Shown piece by piece: positions 1-8,983 of a DNA stretch of 64,000 bases; positions within the stretch are counted from its first letter, which is position 1, and every line of letters starts with the position of its first letter. The position numbers and the translations under genes were made by a program. Source of the stretch: Pseudomonas viridiflava. Its GTDB lineage: Bacteria; Pseudomonadota; Gammaproteobacteria; Pseudomonadales; Pseudomonadaceae. The notes beneath the pieces were generated by a model. It made no database searches, had not been told where the DNA came from, and saw only the letters and a program-made list of their open reading frames with translations. Location: the NCBI RefSeq assembly GCF_900601905.1, contig NZ_UWFA01000170.1:248001-312000 (forward strand), read 5' to 3'.

Positions 1-327
1 ACCATTGAAGGCCAATGGCAGGAAGCCAAAGGCACTGCCACGCCTCAGGTGGCGGGTAAAACCGACAAGTTGTGGGTGGAGTTCGACAACTGGTTTTCGC
101 GCCTGATACCGGGCGTCGCCAAGGGCGATTACTGGGTGCTGTACGTCAGCGACGGCTACAAGACCGCTGTGGTCGGCAACCCTGATCGTAAATACCTCTG
201 GCTGCTGTCACGCACGCCAACGGTGTCGAAAGAAACCCGCGAGCACATGCTCAGCGAAGCCCAGCAACAGGGTTACGACACCACCAAACTGGTCTGGCGG
301 GTGGAAGATTCGAAGATCGGTAAGTAA
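1..327 (+). CDS. Lipocalin family protein (Blc-like), C-terminal part
   Basis: The open frame enters from the left edge and gives the last 108 residues, so the start is not visible. Blocks such as GDYWVLYVSDGY and NPDRKYLWLLSRTP match the beta-barrel core and C-terminal signature of the bacterial lipocalin Blc. Members are usually about 180 residues, membrane-anchored lipoproteins that bind fatty acids or lysophospholipids; the lipobox would lie outside the window. The gene converges on hutF, with a REPIN between them. Family assignment is good; the ligand cannot be told. Confidence 0.85.
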   Translation, partial: TIEGQWQEAKGTATPQVAGKTDKLWVEFDNWFSRLIPGVAKGDYWVLYVSDGYKTAVVGNPDRKYLWLLSRTPTVSKETREHMLSEAQQQGYDTTKLVWRVEDSKIGK

Positions 328-332
328 CACAC

Positions 333-418
333 GTTGGAGCGAGGCTTGCCGCGAACCAGACGACGCGGTGTATCAGGCATATCGCGCGGAACCGTTCGCG
401 GGCAAGCCTCGCTCCAAC
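333..418. repeat. REPIN-like inverted repeat, arm type GTTGGAGCGAGG
   Basis: The arms GTTGGAGCGAGGCTTGCC and its complement enclose an unrelated centre of about 40 bases. The left arm lacks one C relative to the right arm. It sits between two convergent gene ends, where it may also act as a transcript-end hairpin. Confidence 0.8.
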
Positions 419-429
419 ACATGTAAGTG

Positions 430-1794
430 CTATCCCAACAACTCCCTTAACACTTGGGCAAACTGCCGATTGCTCTGTTCTTCCCCGGCATGACGTCCTT
501 GCTGCACCACCCACTGGCCGTTGACCATCACATCACGAATCTGCCGGTCGCCACCTGCGAACAGCCAGCGATTGAGCACTCCGTCGCCCGACGCGGTCGC
601 GATATAGGGGTCATCGCCATCCAGCACCAGCCAGTCAGCGCGCTGCCCGACCTCTAGTCGGCCAATCGGCTGCCCCAGAGCCTGAGCTCCGCCATCCAGC
701 GCCGCATCCCATAAAGTCCTGCCGACCATTGGCTGATCACTGCGATGCAGACGATTGCGACGCTGGTCCCGCAGGCGCTGGCCATACTCCAGCCAACGCA
801 GCTCTTCGACAACACTGAGCGAGACATGGCTGTCGGAGCCAATGCCCCAGCGTCCGCCTTGGGCGATGTAGTCCACGGCCGGAAATATCCCGTCGCCCAG
901 GTTGGCTTCCGTGGTCAAACACAGACCGGCAATTGCCCCACTCTGCGCCATCAGCGTCACTTCATCGGGTTGTACATGCGTCGCATGCACCAGACACCAG
1001 CGCCGGTCGATCGCTGCATGCTCGTACAGCCACTGGACAGGACGGCGACCGCTCCAGCTCAGGCAGTCATCCACTTCCTTCTGCTGCTCGGCGATGTGGA
1101 TATGCACCGGACAGTGCTTGTCGCTGGCCGCCAGCACCGCGCTGATCTGCTCCGGAGTGACGGCGCGCAGAGAGTGAAAACACAAGCCCAGCCGTTGCGC
1201 AGGCTGCTCGCGCAGGACCGGCTCCAGGTGCGCCCGCAAATCGAGGTAGCTATCAGTGCTGTGAATAAACCGCCGCTGCCCCTGGTTTGGCGCCTGGCCG
1301 CCGAAGCCTGCGTGGCTGTAGAGCACGGGAAGAAGCGTCAGGCCGATACCCGCAGAACGGGCTGCCTCGCTGATCTGCAGCGCCAGCTCTGCAGGATTCG
1401 CATAGGGTTTGCCGTCAACGGCCTGGTGCACGTAATGAAATTCGGCGACCGAGGTATAGCCGCCCTTGAGCATCTCGATATACAGCTGACGAGCAATCAC
1501 CCCCAGTTGCTGCGGGCTGATCTGCCCGACCAGCCGGTACATCAGATCGCGCCAGGTCCAGAAACTGTCATTGGGGTTGCCCGCTACTTCCGCCAGCCCC
1601 GCCATTGCCCGCTGAAACGCATGGGAGTGCAGGTTGGGCATGCCCGGCAGCAGTGGCCCGTTGAGCCGTTCTGCGCCTGCAGGCTGCGCATCAAGGGTGA
1701 TGTCGCTGATCACGCCAGCAGTGCTGACTTCCAGACGCACATTGTTGGCCCAGCCAGTGGGCAACAATACACGCTCGGCAAAGAAGGCAGACAT
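430..1794 (-). CDS. hutF: Formimidoylglutamate deiminase HutF
   Basis: 454 residues of the amidohydrolase superfamily. It converts N-formimino-L-glutamate to N-formyl-L-glutamate plus ammonia, the fourth step of the five-step histidine pathway used by Pseudomonas; HutG completes that route. The metal-binding PNLHSHAFQRAM motif lies near residues 53-64, and the later LVHATHV, TTEANLGDG and IGSDSHVS blocks fit HutF. The frame runs 24 codons further upstream, but the ATG at 1794 is preferred because the extra codons cross the HutC-like operator and promoter and show no family similarity. It is transcribed away from hutC, from a promoter overlapped by a HutC-like palindrome. Confidence 0.95.
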   Translation of the reverse strand: MSAFFAERVLLPTGWANNVRLEVSTAGVISDITLDAQPAGAERLNGPLLPGMPNLHSHAFQRAMAGLAEVAGNPNDSFWTWRDLMYRLVGQISPQQLGVIARQLYIEMLKGGYTSVAEFHYVHQAVDGKPYANPAELALQISEAARSAGIGLTLLPVLYSHAGFGGQAPNQGQRRFIHSTDSYLDLRAHLEPVLREQPAQRLGLCFHSLRAVTPEQISAVLAASDKHCPVHIHIAEQQKEVDDCLSWSGRRPVQWLYEHAAIDRRWCLVHATHVQPDEVTLMAQSGAIAGLCLTTEANLGDGIFPAVDYIAQGGRWGIGSDSHVSLSVVEELRWLEYGQRLRDQRRNRLHRSDQPMVGRTLWDAALDGGAQALGQPIGRLEVGQRADWLVLDGDDPYIATASGDGVLNRWLFAGGDRQIRDVMVNGQWVVQQGRHAGEEQSNRQFAQVLRELLG

Positions 1795-1820
1795 GGCTCG
1801 ATATCCCGTCAAAAGTGATT

Positions 1821-1857
1821 TGTATATACATATACAGACGTTTGCACGCTCGGTAAA
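1821..1857 (-). promoter_or_regulatory. hutF sigma70-like promoter overlapped by a HutC-type operator
   Basis: Read on the minus strand there is TTTACC (1857-1852), a 17-base spacer and TATATG (1834-1829). The palindrome TGTATATACA (1821-1830) and its extension to 1836 overlap the -10 element, the expected position for a repressor. It resembles the operator in front of hutU. In P. fluorescens hutF is known to use a sigma70 promoter repressed by HutC; the exact elements here are my reading. Confidence 0.65.
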
Positions 1858-1970
1858 CTCCGGCAAGCTTGCCGCTGAACAGGTTAATGGTTAGCGTGTG
1901 CGCACGTCGTCATGTCGAATCAAGATCCACGCCGACCTACCTGAATGACTCCTTGAAAGGATTGCCCAAA

Positions 1971-2720
1971 GTGCCGACTCCGCCCGCCACTTCGCCCTTG
2001 GCTGCCCAGATGGGCGACAGTCCGGCTCCGCTGTACGCCCGCGTGAAGCAGATGATCGCCCAACAGATTCAGTGCGGAAACTGGCCGCCGCACCATCGCG
2101 TTCCGTCGGAAAGCGAGCTGGTCAGCCAACTGGGTTTCAGTCGCATGACCATCAACCGCGCCCTGCGGGAAATGACCGCCGAAGGCCTGCTGGTGCGCAT
2201 GCAAGGCGTCGGGACCTTTGTCGCCGAGCCGAAAAGTCAGTCAGCGCTGTTCGAAGTGCACAACATTGCCGACGAGATTGCTTCGCGTGGCCATCGGCAC
2301 TCCTGCAAGGTCATCCTGCTGCGCGAAGAAGCCGCAGGTTCCGAACGCGCTCTGGCGCTGGACATGCGCGAGGGGCAGCGGGTGTTTCACTCGCTGATCG
2401 TGCATCTGGAAAACGATCTGCCGGTGCAAATCGAAGATCGTTACGTCAATGCACTGGTCGCCCCGGACTATCTCAGCCAGGACTTCACCCGGCAAACGCC
2501 GTACGCCTATCTGTCTCAGGTCGCACCGCTGACCGAGGGCGAGCATGTGGTGGAGGCGATCCTGGCGGAAGCCGACGAGTGTGAGCTGCTGCAGATCAAG
2601 CCCGGCGAACCCTGCCTGCTGATCCGCCGCCGTACCTGGTCGGGTCGCCAGCCGGTGACGGCGGCACGTCTGATCCACCCCGGTTCCCGTCATCGCCTGG
2701 AAGGACGCTTCAGCAAATGA
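1971..2720 (+). CDS. hutC: HutC, GntR-family repressor of histidine utilisation
   Basis: 249 residues from the GTG at 1971, with AAAGG about 10 bases upstream. An N-terminal winged helix (LYARVKQMIAQQI to GLLVRMQGVGTFVAEP) is followed by a UTRA ligand domain. The sequence is very close to P. putida HutC as I recall it, including EDRYVNALVAP and PVTAARLIHPGSRHRL. The frame is open back to 1869, but the extra 34 residues look non-coding. HutC represses hut operons and is released by urocanate. The last four bases overlap hutD (ATGA), so the two are co-translated. Confidence 0.95.
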   Translation: MPTPPATSPLAAQMGDSPAPLYARVKQMIAQQIQCGNWPPHHRVPSESELVSQLGFSRMTINRALREMTAEGLLVRMQGVGTFVAEPKSQSALFEVHNIADEIASRGHRHSCKVILLREEAAGSERALALDMREGQRVFHSLIVHLENDLPVQIEDRYVNALVAPDYLSQDFTRQTPYAYLSQVAPLTEGEHVVEAILAEADECELLQIKPGEPCLLIRRRTWSGRQPVTAARLIHPGSRHRLEGRFSK

Positions 2721-3310
2721 GCCAACTGACTGTCTTGCGCGCCACCGACTACCCACGCATGCCCTGGAAGAATGGCGGCGGCAGCACCGAAGAAATCGCC
2801 CGCGATGCCGGTGAAGGCCTGGAAGGCTTCGGCTGGCGCCTGTCGATTGCCGATATCGATGCGTCCGGCGGATTTTCTCTGTTCCCTGGCTGTCAACGCA
2901 TTATCACCGTGCTGCAAGGCGCGGGCATGACGCTGGATATCGACGGCAAGATCAGCGAAGCGCTGCTGCCCGGCGACCCCTTTGCCTTCAGCGGCGACAG
3001 CCAGGTCAGCTGCACACTGCTCGACGGGGCGATCCGCGACTTCAATCTGATCTATGCCCCTGATCGCTATCGCGTCAGCCTGCAGTGGGTCGACGTGCTC
3101 AAGCCTCAGCGCCTGTTCAGCTCTGCCACCGCACTGCTACTATTCAGCGCTGCCGAACAAATGGCCGCGAACATGGCTGAGCACCCGCCGCAGTTGCTGG
3201 AAAAGCATGATTGTTTGCAGCTGGATAACCAGACCGGCGCACTGATGGAAGTGGTGCTTTATGCACCGCGTGCGAGTCGGTGTTGTTTGATTGAGTTAAT
3301 GAAGATTTAA
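2717..3310 (+). CDS. hutD: HutD family protein
   Basis: 197 residues of the HutD/Ves family, a bicupin-like fold. The opening MSQLTVLRATDYPRMPWKNG and the WRLSIADIDASGGFS block are typical. It overlaps the hutC stop by four bases. In P. fluorescens SBW25, HutD was genetically described as a governor limiting the level of hut activity independently of HutC; its chemistry is not settled, and binding of formylglutamate or a related intermediate has been proposed. Nothing in this copy looks damaged. Confidence 0.93.
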   Translation: MSQLTVLRATDYPRMPWKNGGGSTEEIARDAGEGLEGFGWRLSIADIDASGGFSLFPGCQRIITVLQGAGMTLDIDGKISEALLPGDPFAFSGDSQVSCTLLDGAIRDFNLIYAPDRYRVSLQWVDVLKPQRLFSSATALLLFSAAEQMAANMAEHPPQLLEKHDCLQLDNQTGALMEVVLYAPRASRCCLIELMKI

Positions 3311-3323
3311 CGGCACATCACCA

Positions 3324-3412
3324 TGTGGGAGCGGTGCCCGCCCGCGATAAACGATAACGCGGTGTGTCCTCTAACTGCCTCTCATGTATCGCGGGCAAGC
3401 ACCGCTCTCACA
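3324..3412. repeat. REPIN-like inverted repeat, arm type GTGGGAGCGGTGC
   Basis: Imperfect arms: the left arm reads TGTGGGAGCGGTGCCCGCCC where the usual arm has GCTTGCCC, and the right arm has CTCTCACA in place of CTCCCACA. It lies between hutD and nhaA. Confidence 0.75.
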
Positions 3413-3464
3413 GAAGGCCGTTCCGCGCCGCTGACATAAATCCCCAAGGACTTCACACCCGCCA

Positions 3465-4643
3465 ATGACGACAACCAATAACAACAAACAAACCCCAAGA
3501 GCCATCGCCATCCTCGCCAGTTTCCTGGCCTCTGAATCCGCGGGCGGGATTGTGTTGATGGGCGCGGCGCTGGCGGCGTTGATCGTTGCCAACTCCGGGC
3601 TTTCCGCCGGTTACTTCGCGATTCTGCATAGCGTCTGGCTGGGGCTTTCGGTTGAGTTGTGGATCAATGACGGGCTGATGGCGATCTTCTTTCTGATGGT
3701 CGGCCTGGAAATCAAACGCGAAGTGCTCGCCGGGGGGCTCGCCACCTGGGGCCAGCGGGCCCTGCCTGGCTTTGCAGCGGCAGGCGGCATGCTGGTACCG
3801 GCGCTGATCTATATCGCGGTCAACTGGGGCAACCCGCAGACCATGAGCGGCTGGGCCATACCGGCGGCCACTGATATCGCCTTTGCCCTGGGCGTGTTGT
3901 CACTGCTGGGCAAACGCGTGCCCACCTCGCTCAAAGTCTTTCTCGCCGCCCTGGCGATTCTCGATGACCTGGGCGCGGTGACCATCATCGCCTTCTTCTA
4001 CAGTTCCGGCCTGAACCTGCCCATGCTGCTGGCTTCGTTCGCCACCCTGGCCGTATTGATCATCATGAATCGTCTGCAGGTGCGGCGTTTGCTGCCGTAT
4101 CTGTTGCTCGGCGCACTGCTGTGGTTTTTCGTGCTGCAATCCGGGGTTCACGCGACGCTGGCCGGAGTCGCTCTGGCGTTATGCATCCCCCTGGGCAAGC
4201 CCGAAGAAGAAGCCCGCTCGCCGCTGCTGTTCCTTGAAGAAAAACTCCATTACTGGGTGGCCTTCGCCATCGTGCCGGTGTTCGGTTTCGCCAATGCGGG
4301 CGTGTCGCTGGCGGGGATCAGCCTGCACAACCTGATTGATCCAGTGCCGCTGGGCGTGGCCCTGGGCCTGTTCTTCGGCAAACAGATCGGCGTGTTCCTC
4401 GCCGCCCTGCTGGCTATCCGTGCGGGTCTGGCAACGCTTCCCGAAGGCAGCAACTGGATGCAGTTGTATGGCGTGGCGATCCTTTGTGGTATCGGCTTCA
4501 CCATGAGCCTGTTCATCGGCAACCTCGCCTTCCCGGGTGCGCCGCACTTGATCGATGAGGTCAAAGTCGGCGTATTGATGGGCTCGGGACTGGCTGCCAT
4601 CGTCGGCGTGATCATGCTGCGCAGCCGAATCTGCAAAGGCTGA
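3465..4643 (+). CDS. nhaA: Na+/H+ antiporter NhaA
   Basis: 392 residues with about 11-12 hydrophobic segments, the usual length for NhaA. It exports sodium in exchange for protons across the inner membrane and supports pH and salt homeostasis. Signatures include [37 protein letters not shown] and [16 protein letters not shown]; the last carries the adjacent Asp pair used for ion binding. The gene lies alone between hutD and an exported DUF3455 protein and interrupts an otherwise continuous hut locus. Confidence 0.94.
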   Translation: MTTTNNNKQTPRAIAILASFLASESAGGIVLMGAALAALIVANSGLSAGYFAILHSVWLGLSVELWINDGLMAIFFLMVGLEIKREVLAGGLATWGQRALPGFAAAGGMLVPALIYIAVNWGNPQTMSGWAIPAATDIAFALGVLSLLGKRVPTSLKVFLAALAILDDLGAVTIIAFFYSSGLNLPMLLASFATLAVLIIMNRLQVRRLLPYLLLGALLWFFVLQSGVHATLAGVALALCIPLGKPEEEARSPLLFLEEKLHYWVAFAIVPVFGFANAGVSLAGISLHNLIDPVPLGVALGLFFGKQIGVFLAALLAIRAGLATLPEGSNWMQLYGVAILCGIGFTMSLFIGNLAFPGAPHLIDEVKVGVLMGSGLAAIVGVIMLRSRICKG

Positions 4644-4749
4644 AGATTTATTTTCAAAGTGCTGCATCCAGATCGTGTTCTCGCGGGTAGTACAGGTAAG
4701 CAGCCGTTTTGGCTGCCAAGCGGGTCACTAAATTTCTGGAGATGTCTGC

Positions 4750-5283
4750 ATGAACGCAAAACGCTTGCTCTGCCTGACCGGTGCTGCACTGGCTTTCACT
4801 TGCCTGGCACCTTCCGCCTTCGCTCAAAGCAACCTGCCGGAAACCGTTCGCGTGCCGGACGGCTTCAAAGTCAGCATGGAAACCACCGGCGTCGGCGAGA
4901 TCACTTACGAGTGCCGCGCCAAAGCCAACATGCCAGGCGAAATGGAATGGGCGTTTGTAGGCCCTAAAGCCGTGCTCAATGATCGCAACGGCAAGCAAGT
5001 CGGCACCTACTACGGCCCGCCAGCCACCTGGGAAGCCAAAGATGGCTCGAAAGTGACCGGTACTCAGCTCGCCGTGGCACCGTCCAGCGCTGGCAACCTG
5101 CCGTATCAGCTGGTGAAGGCCAACCCGGCTGAAGGCAAAGGCGCGATGACCGGCGTTGCCTACATCCAGCGTACCGCGCTCAAAGGTGGCGTAGCCCCTG
5201 CAAAAGCGTGCGCAGAGAGCAATAAAGGCGCGAAGGAAATCGTGAAATACCAGGGCGACTACATTTTCTGGTCCGCCAAATAA
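4750..5283 (+). CDS. Exported DUF3455 family protein
   Basis: 177 residues. A clear signal peptide (MNAKRLLCLTGAALAFTCLA, cleavage probably after SAFA) precedes a soluble domain with GEITYECRAK, YYGPPATWEAKDGSKVTG and NLPYQLVKA, the pattern of DUF3455. No enzymatic function is established for the family. ATG 4750 is preceded by TGGAGATG about 7 bases upstream. It is followed on the same strand by an ECF sigma/anti-sigma pair; the proximity suggests, but does not prove, a stress-response link. Confidence 0.8.
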   Translation: MNAKRLLCLTGAALAFTCLAPSAFAQSNLPETVRVPDGFKVSMETTGVGEITYECRAKANMPGEMEWAFVGPKAVLNDRNGKQVGTYYGPPATWEAKDGSKVTGTQLAVAPSSAGNLPYQLVKANPAEGKGAMTGVAYIQRTALKGGVAPAKACAESNKGAKEIVKYQGDYIFWSAK

Positions 5284-5374
5284 GTCAGTGGCCCTGCGCA
5301 GGAACTGATCTATGCTCCTGCGCGGGTGCTTCAGTCTGACTGGAGCTGATGTCCTCTGTTGATGGCGTATCGAT

Positions 5375-5938
5375 TTGTCTCTTCATGAACCGCTGTTTGA
5401 TTACGAAGCTGCACTGGATGCCTGCGCCCGTGGCGAACGGCGAGCACTTGAGCGTCTGTATGAACAGGAAAGCTCTCGCTTGCTCGGAGTGGCGCAACGC
5501 CTGGTACGAGACAATGCCCTGGCTCAGGACATCGTGCACGACGCCTTCATCAAGATCTGGACCGGTGCTGCCAGCTTTGACAGGTCGCGCGGCTCGGCTC
5601 GTGGCTGGATGTTCACGATTACCCGGCATATGGCGCTCAACGCCATTCGCAACAATGCCCGTGAAGTGCAGAGCGACGATGAGGAAGAAGATGCCCAAGC
5701 CCAGGCAACCCTGGAAGGCTGGAACGACACCGTGGACAGCTTTGACTGGCGGGTGAACCCGGGACGGATCGAGTTCTGTCTCGATCAGCTTGAACCCGTG
5801 CGCCGCAATTGTGTGTTTCACGCTTATGTAGACGGCTATTCGCATCAGGAAATTGCGCAGAAAATCGGCGCGCCGCTAGGCACTGTGAAGGCCTGGATAA
5901 AGCGCAGCCTGAATGCATTACGGGAGTGCATCGGATGA
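5375..5938 (+). CDS. ECF-family RNA polymerase sigma factor (SigK/RskA type)
   Basis: 187 residues. Region 2 lies around residues 25-90 (YEQESSRLLGVAQRLV, AQDIVHDAFIKIW, ARGWMFTITRHMALN), then an acidic linker (QSDDEEEDAQ), then a region 4 helix-turn-helix (HQEIAQKIGAPLGTVKAW). An in-frame TGA at 5360 rules out longer forms and no ATG is available, so the TTG at 5375 is taken as the start; the Shine-Dalgarno sequence is weak, which suggests low basal translation. The stop overlaps the anti-sigma ATG (ATGA), a usual arrangement for co-regulated pairs. Confidence 0.88.
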   Translation: MSLHEPLFDYEAALDACARGERRALERLYEQESSRLLGVAQRLVRDNALAQDIVHDAFIKIWTGAASFDRSRGSARGWMFTITRHMALNAIRNNAREVQSDDEEEDAQAQATLEGWNDTVDSFDWRVNPGRIEFCLDQLEPVRRNCVFHAYVDGYSHQEIAQKIGAPLGTVKAWIKRSLNALRECIG

Positions 5939-6660
5939 GCAACACTTCGGGCACTGAACCGCAAACACCGCTCAACGAGTTGGCCGGTGAATATGTGCTG
6001 GGCACATTGTCTGCCCAACAACTAATAGAAATAGAACGTCGGCTACCCCAAGAGCCTGCGTTGCGAGCTGCCGTGGATGCCTGGGAAGAGCGCCTGCTGC
6101 CCCTGACCGCCATGGCCGAACCGCAAACCCCACCACCCCGGCTGTGGACGCGCATCGAGCGCAGCCTGGATGATTTGCTGTCTCCGCAGCAAGCCGTGAT
6201 ACGCGACGTGCAAAGCTGGTGGAACAACCTGTCGATCTGGCGCGGCCTGGCCGGTGCCGGGCTGGCGGCGTCGCTGGTGCTGGGTATGACGCTGCTCACG
6301 CAGTCACCCTCAACCCCTGCGCCGTCTTATCTGGTGGTGCTGGTTGCGCCGCAGGACAAGGCCCCAGGCTGGGTGGTGCAAGCCAGCAATTCACAGGAAA
6401 TCCAGCTGATCCCGCTCAGCGTGACGCAAGTCCCTGCCGATAAGGCGCTGGAGTTCTGGACCAAGGGCGACGATTGGCAAGGGCCGGTTTCCCTCGGGCT
6501 GGTCAAGCCAGGGCAAAGCCTGCACGTGCCGCTGGATAAGCTGCCGCCGCTGCAACCCAATCAGTTGTTCGAGCTGACTCTGGAACAGGCCACCGGTTCG
6601 CCCATTGGTAAACCCACCGGGCCAATCCAGTTCATCGGGCGTGCGGTCAAGGTCATCTGA
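5935..6660 (+). CDS. Anti-sigma factor, RskA family
   Basis: 241 residues. The N-terminal zinc-finger-like anti-sigma segment (LNELAGEYVLGTLSAQQLIEIERRL) is followed by one transmembrane helix near residues 100-120 (GLAGAGLAASLVLGMTLLT). The periplasmic RskA domain that follows has a GWVVQASNSQEIQLIPL block. It should hold the upstream sigma factor at the membrane and release it after regulated proteolysis. The start is fixed by the ATGA overlap with the sigma gene; the longer in-frame extension is a shadow within that gene. Confidence 0.88.
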   Translation: MSNTSGTEPQTPLNELAGEYVLGTLSAQQLIEIERRLPQEPALRAAVDAWEERLLPLTAMAEPQTPPPRLWTRIERSLDDLLSPQQAVIRDVQSWWNNLSIWRGLAGAGLAASLVLGMTLLTQSPSTPAPSYLVVLVAPQDKAPGWVVQASNSQEIQLIPLSVTQVPADKALEFWTKGDDWQGPVSLGLVKPGQSLHVPLDKLPPLQPNQLFELTLEQATGSPIGKPTGPIQFIGRAVKVI

Positions 6661-6702
6661 GTCGATTGCGCACCATCTTGTTACCCAGCGCCCCAGAAAG
6701 AA

Positions 6703-6731
6703 GCGAGTCGTTACATCTTTGGACGACTCGC
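6703..6731. terminator. Stem-loop downstream of the anti-sigma gene
   Basis: GCGAGTCGT (6703-6711) pairs exactly with ACGACTCGC (6723-6731) across an 11-base loop. No T-tract follows, so it may be a weak or Rho-assisted end, or only an RNA-stabilising hairpin. It is the first structure in the 396-base gap before hutU; the rest of that gap holds a REPIN, the sigma54 promoter and the HutC operator. Confidence 0.4.
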
Positions 6732-6864
6732 TCGTTGCGCACACAACTCCTCCATCTCCGCAGATCTATTGATTTTCTGCAAACGCTCGCCGCCAGACTC
6801 GCCCCGAAAGTCTCCGCACCCCAGCACAACCACCTAAACGCATGCTATTGATTTTGTTCACTTT

Positions 6865-6957
6865 CCTGTAGGAGTGAGCTTGCTCGCGATGGCGTCAGGC
6901 CTGTTGTGTACGGGTCAACTGAACTGACGCTATCGCGAACAAGCTCACTCCTACAGG
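6865..6957. repeat. REPIN-like inverted repeat, arm type TGTAGGAGTGAGC
   Basis: Arms CCTGTAGGAGTGAGCTTG and complement, with one arm reading CGCGAACAAG instead of CGCGAGCAAG. It sits about 40 bases upstream of the hutU sigma54 promoter, in the region where an enhancer-binding protein such as CbrB would act. Confidence 0.8.
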
Positions 6958-6994
6958 TGTAGCGCATCAATGGTATTGGGGGGTGATCACAGAG

Positions 6995-7011
6995 TTGGTA
7001 TTTCAATTGCA
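6995..7011 (+). promoter_or_regulatory. hutU sigma54 (RpoN) promoter
   Basis: TTGGTATTTCAATTGCA has the invariant GG (6997-6998) and GC (7009-7010) separated by exactly 10 bases, as sigma54 requires. The predicted start is near 7021. A sigma54 promoter dependent on CbrB is known for the hutU-hutG operon of P. fluorescens SBW25, so the match is expected. Confidence 0.8.
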
Positions 7012-7015
7012 TATG

Positions 7016-7029
7016 CTTGTACATACAAG
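7016..7029. promoter_or_regulatory. HutC operator in front of hutU
   Basis: CTTGTACATACAAG is the exact reverse complement of the operator I recall for P. putida HutC (CTTGTATGTACAAG). It begins a few bases downstream of the sigma54 -12 element and covers the predicted transcription start, so bound HutC would block initiation until urocanate accumulates. Confidence 0.8.
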
Positions 7030-7056
7030 TACAGCCAAGTGCCGAGGAGCTCTTTC

Positions 7057-8742
7057 GTGACCGAGAATAATCAACACTGGACCCGTTACCGGGACGTCGA
7101 AATTCGCGCCCCGCGTGGCACCCAGCTCACCGCGAAGAGCTGGATGACTGAAGCACCGTTGCGCATGCTGATGAACAATCTTGATCCGGAAGTGGCCGAA
7201 AACCCCAAGGAACTGGTGGTTTATGGCGGCATTGGCCGCGCTGCACGCAACTGGGAATGCTATGACAAGATCGTCGAAAGCCTGACCCACCTCAACGATG
7301 ACGAAACCTTGCTGGTGCAGTCGGGCAAGCCGGTCGGCGTGTTCAAAACTCACAGCAATGCGCCGCGCGTGCTGATCGCCAACTCCAACCTGGTGCCGCA
7401 CTGGGCCAGCTGGGAACACTTCAACGAACTCGATGCCAAGGGCCTGGCCATGTATGGCCAGATGACCGCCGGCAGCTGGATCTACATCGGCAGCCAGGGC
7501 ATCGTTCAGGGCACTTACGAAACCTTCGTCGAAGCCGGTCGCCAGCATTTCAACGGCAGCCTCAAGGGTAAATGGGTACTGACTGCAGGCCTGGGCGGCA
7601 TGGGTGGCGCGCAACCCCTGGCTGCGGGCATGGCCGGGGCTTGCTCGCTGAATATCGAATGCCAGCAGAGCCGCATCGATTTCCGCCTCAAGACCCGTTA
7701 CGTCGATGAGCAAGCCGTGGATCTGGATGACGCCCTGGCGCGGATCGCCCAATACACGACCGAAGGCAAGGCGATCTCCATCGCGCTGTGCGGCAACGCG
7801 GCCGAGATCCTGCCGGAAATGGTCCGCCGTGGCGTGCGCCCGGACATGGTCACCGATCAGACCAGCGCCCACGACCCGCTCAACGGCTACCTCCCGAAAG
7901 GCTGGAGCTGGGACGAATACCGCGCCCGCTCGCTGAGCGAACCGGCGGCCGTGGTCAAAGCCGCCAAGCAATCCATGGCCGAGCACGTGCAGGCCATGCT
8001 CGCCTTTCAGAAAATGGGCATTCCGACCTTCGACTACGGCAATAACATCCGCCAGATGGCCAAGGAAGAAGGCGTGGCAAACGCCTTCGACTTCCCGGGT
8101 TTTGTCCCTGCGTACATCCGGCCCTTGTTCTGCCGTGGCGTAGGACCGTTCCGCTGGGCCGCGCTGTCGGGCGACCCGGAAGATATCTACAAGACCGACG
8201 CCAAGGTCAAAGAACTGATCCCGGATGACGCACACCTGCACAACTGGCTGAACATGGCCCGTGAGCGCATCGCCTTTCAGGGCCTTCCGGCACGTATCTG
8301 CTGGGTTGGCCTGGGTCAGCGCGCCATGCTCGGGCTGGCGTTCAATGAGATGGTCCGCAGTGGCGAGCTGTCTGCGCCGGTGGTGATCGGTCGCGACCAT
8401 CTCGACTCAGGCTCTGTTTCCAGCCCCAACCGTGAAACCGAAGCCATGCAGGATGGCTCCGATGCGGTTTCCGACTGGCCATTGCTCAACGCCTTGCTCA
8501 ACACCGCCAGCGGCGCGACCTGGGTTTCGTTGCACCACGGCGGCGGCGTCGGCATGGGCTTCTCGCAGCATTCGGGGATGGTGATTGTCTGCGACGGCAC
8601 TGACGAAGCCGCCGAACGCATCGCCCGCGTCCTGCACAACGACCCGGCCACCGGCGTGATGCGTCACGCCGATGCGGGTTACCAGATCGCTATCGACTGC
8701 GCCAATGAGCAGGGGCTGAATTTGCCGATGATCAAGGGCTAG
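7057..8742 (+). CDS. hutU: Urocanate hydratase (urocanase) HutU
   Basis: 561 residues, the usual length. It converts urocanate to 4-imidazolone-5-propionate with tightly bound NAD+ acting as electrophile. NAD-binding glycine-rich segments ([12 protein letters not shown]), [12 protein letters not shown] and the active-site block [15 protein letters not shown] are present. GTG 7057 is chosen because GAGGAG lies 7 bases upstream and the protein then starts MTENNQHW, as in relatives; the frame is open back to 6970 through the operator and promoter. It is the first gene of the hut operon on plus. Confidence 0.96.
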   Translation: MTENNQHWTRYRDVEIRAPRGTQLTAKSWMTEAPLRMLMNNLDPEVAENPKELVVYGGIGRAARNWECYDKIVESLTHLNDDETLLVQSGKPVGVFKTHSNAPRVLIANSNLVPHWASWEHFNELDAKGLAMYGQMTAGSWIYIGSQGIVQGTYETFVEAGRQHFNGSLKGKWVLTAGLGGMGGAQPLAAGMAGACSLNIECQQSRIDFRLKTRYVDEQAVDLDDALARIAQYTTEGKAISIALCGNAAEILPEMVRRGVRPDMVTDQTSAHDPLNGYLPKGWSWDEYRARSLSEPAAVVKAAKQSMAEHVQAMLAFQKMGIPTFDYGNNIRQMAKEEGVANAFDFPGFVPAYIRPLFCRGVGPFRWAALSGDPEDIYKTDAKVKELIPDDAHLHNWLNMARERIAFQGLPARICWVGLGQRAMLGLAFNEMVRSGELSAPVVIGRDHLDSGSVSSPNRETEAMQDGSDAVSDWPLLNALLNTASGATWVSLHHGGGVGMGFSQHSGMVIVCDGTDEAAERIARVLHNDPATGVMRHADAGYQIAIDCANEQGLNLPMIKG

Positions 8743-8750
8743 CCAATTTC

Positions 8751-8859
8751 CTGTGGGAGCGACCGGGGTGGCGCTCCACCTGCTCGCGAAGAGGCCGGTA
8801 CATCCGGTACATTTTTTGTGTATTTAAAGCCGTCTTCGCGAGCAAGCTCGCTCCCACAG
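8751..8859. repeat. REPIN-like inverted repeat with expanded left arm, within the hut operon
   Basis: The right arm is the common CGAGCAAGCTCGCTCCCACA type. The left arm carries an extra segment (CCGGGGTGGCGCTCCACC) between GGAGCGA and TGCTCGCGA. The same expanded arm recurs at 27208. The extra segment can fold on itself (GGTGG-CGCT-CCACC). Confidence 0.8.
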
Positions 8860-8983
8860 GGGCCGAATTCAGCATCCTTGCGCGCAGCGTTAGTGAACCG
8901 ACCACCCCAAAGGACCGTCAAGTGTCCTGGTATCAGTGTTGATCTGGAAACTGCCCACACCCATTCGCGAGGAGCGTCATACG

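Noticed and set aside
745..1818. 357-codon open frame on plus opposite hutF
   Set aside because: It is antisense to a gene with clear catalytic motifs; long antisense frames are common in GC-rich DNA and this one shows no domain or ribosome binding site.
6666..6851. 61-codon open frame between the anti-sigma gene and the REPIN
   Set aside because: No ribosome binding site, Arg/Leu/Ser-rich composition, and it runs through a hairpin; not supportable as a gene.
7003..8400. 465-codon open frame on minus opposite hutU
   Set aside because: Shadow of hutU; composition (His/Gln/Arg-rich) is typical of antisense translation.
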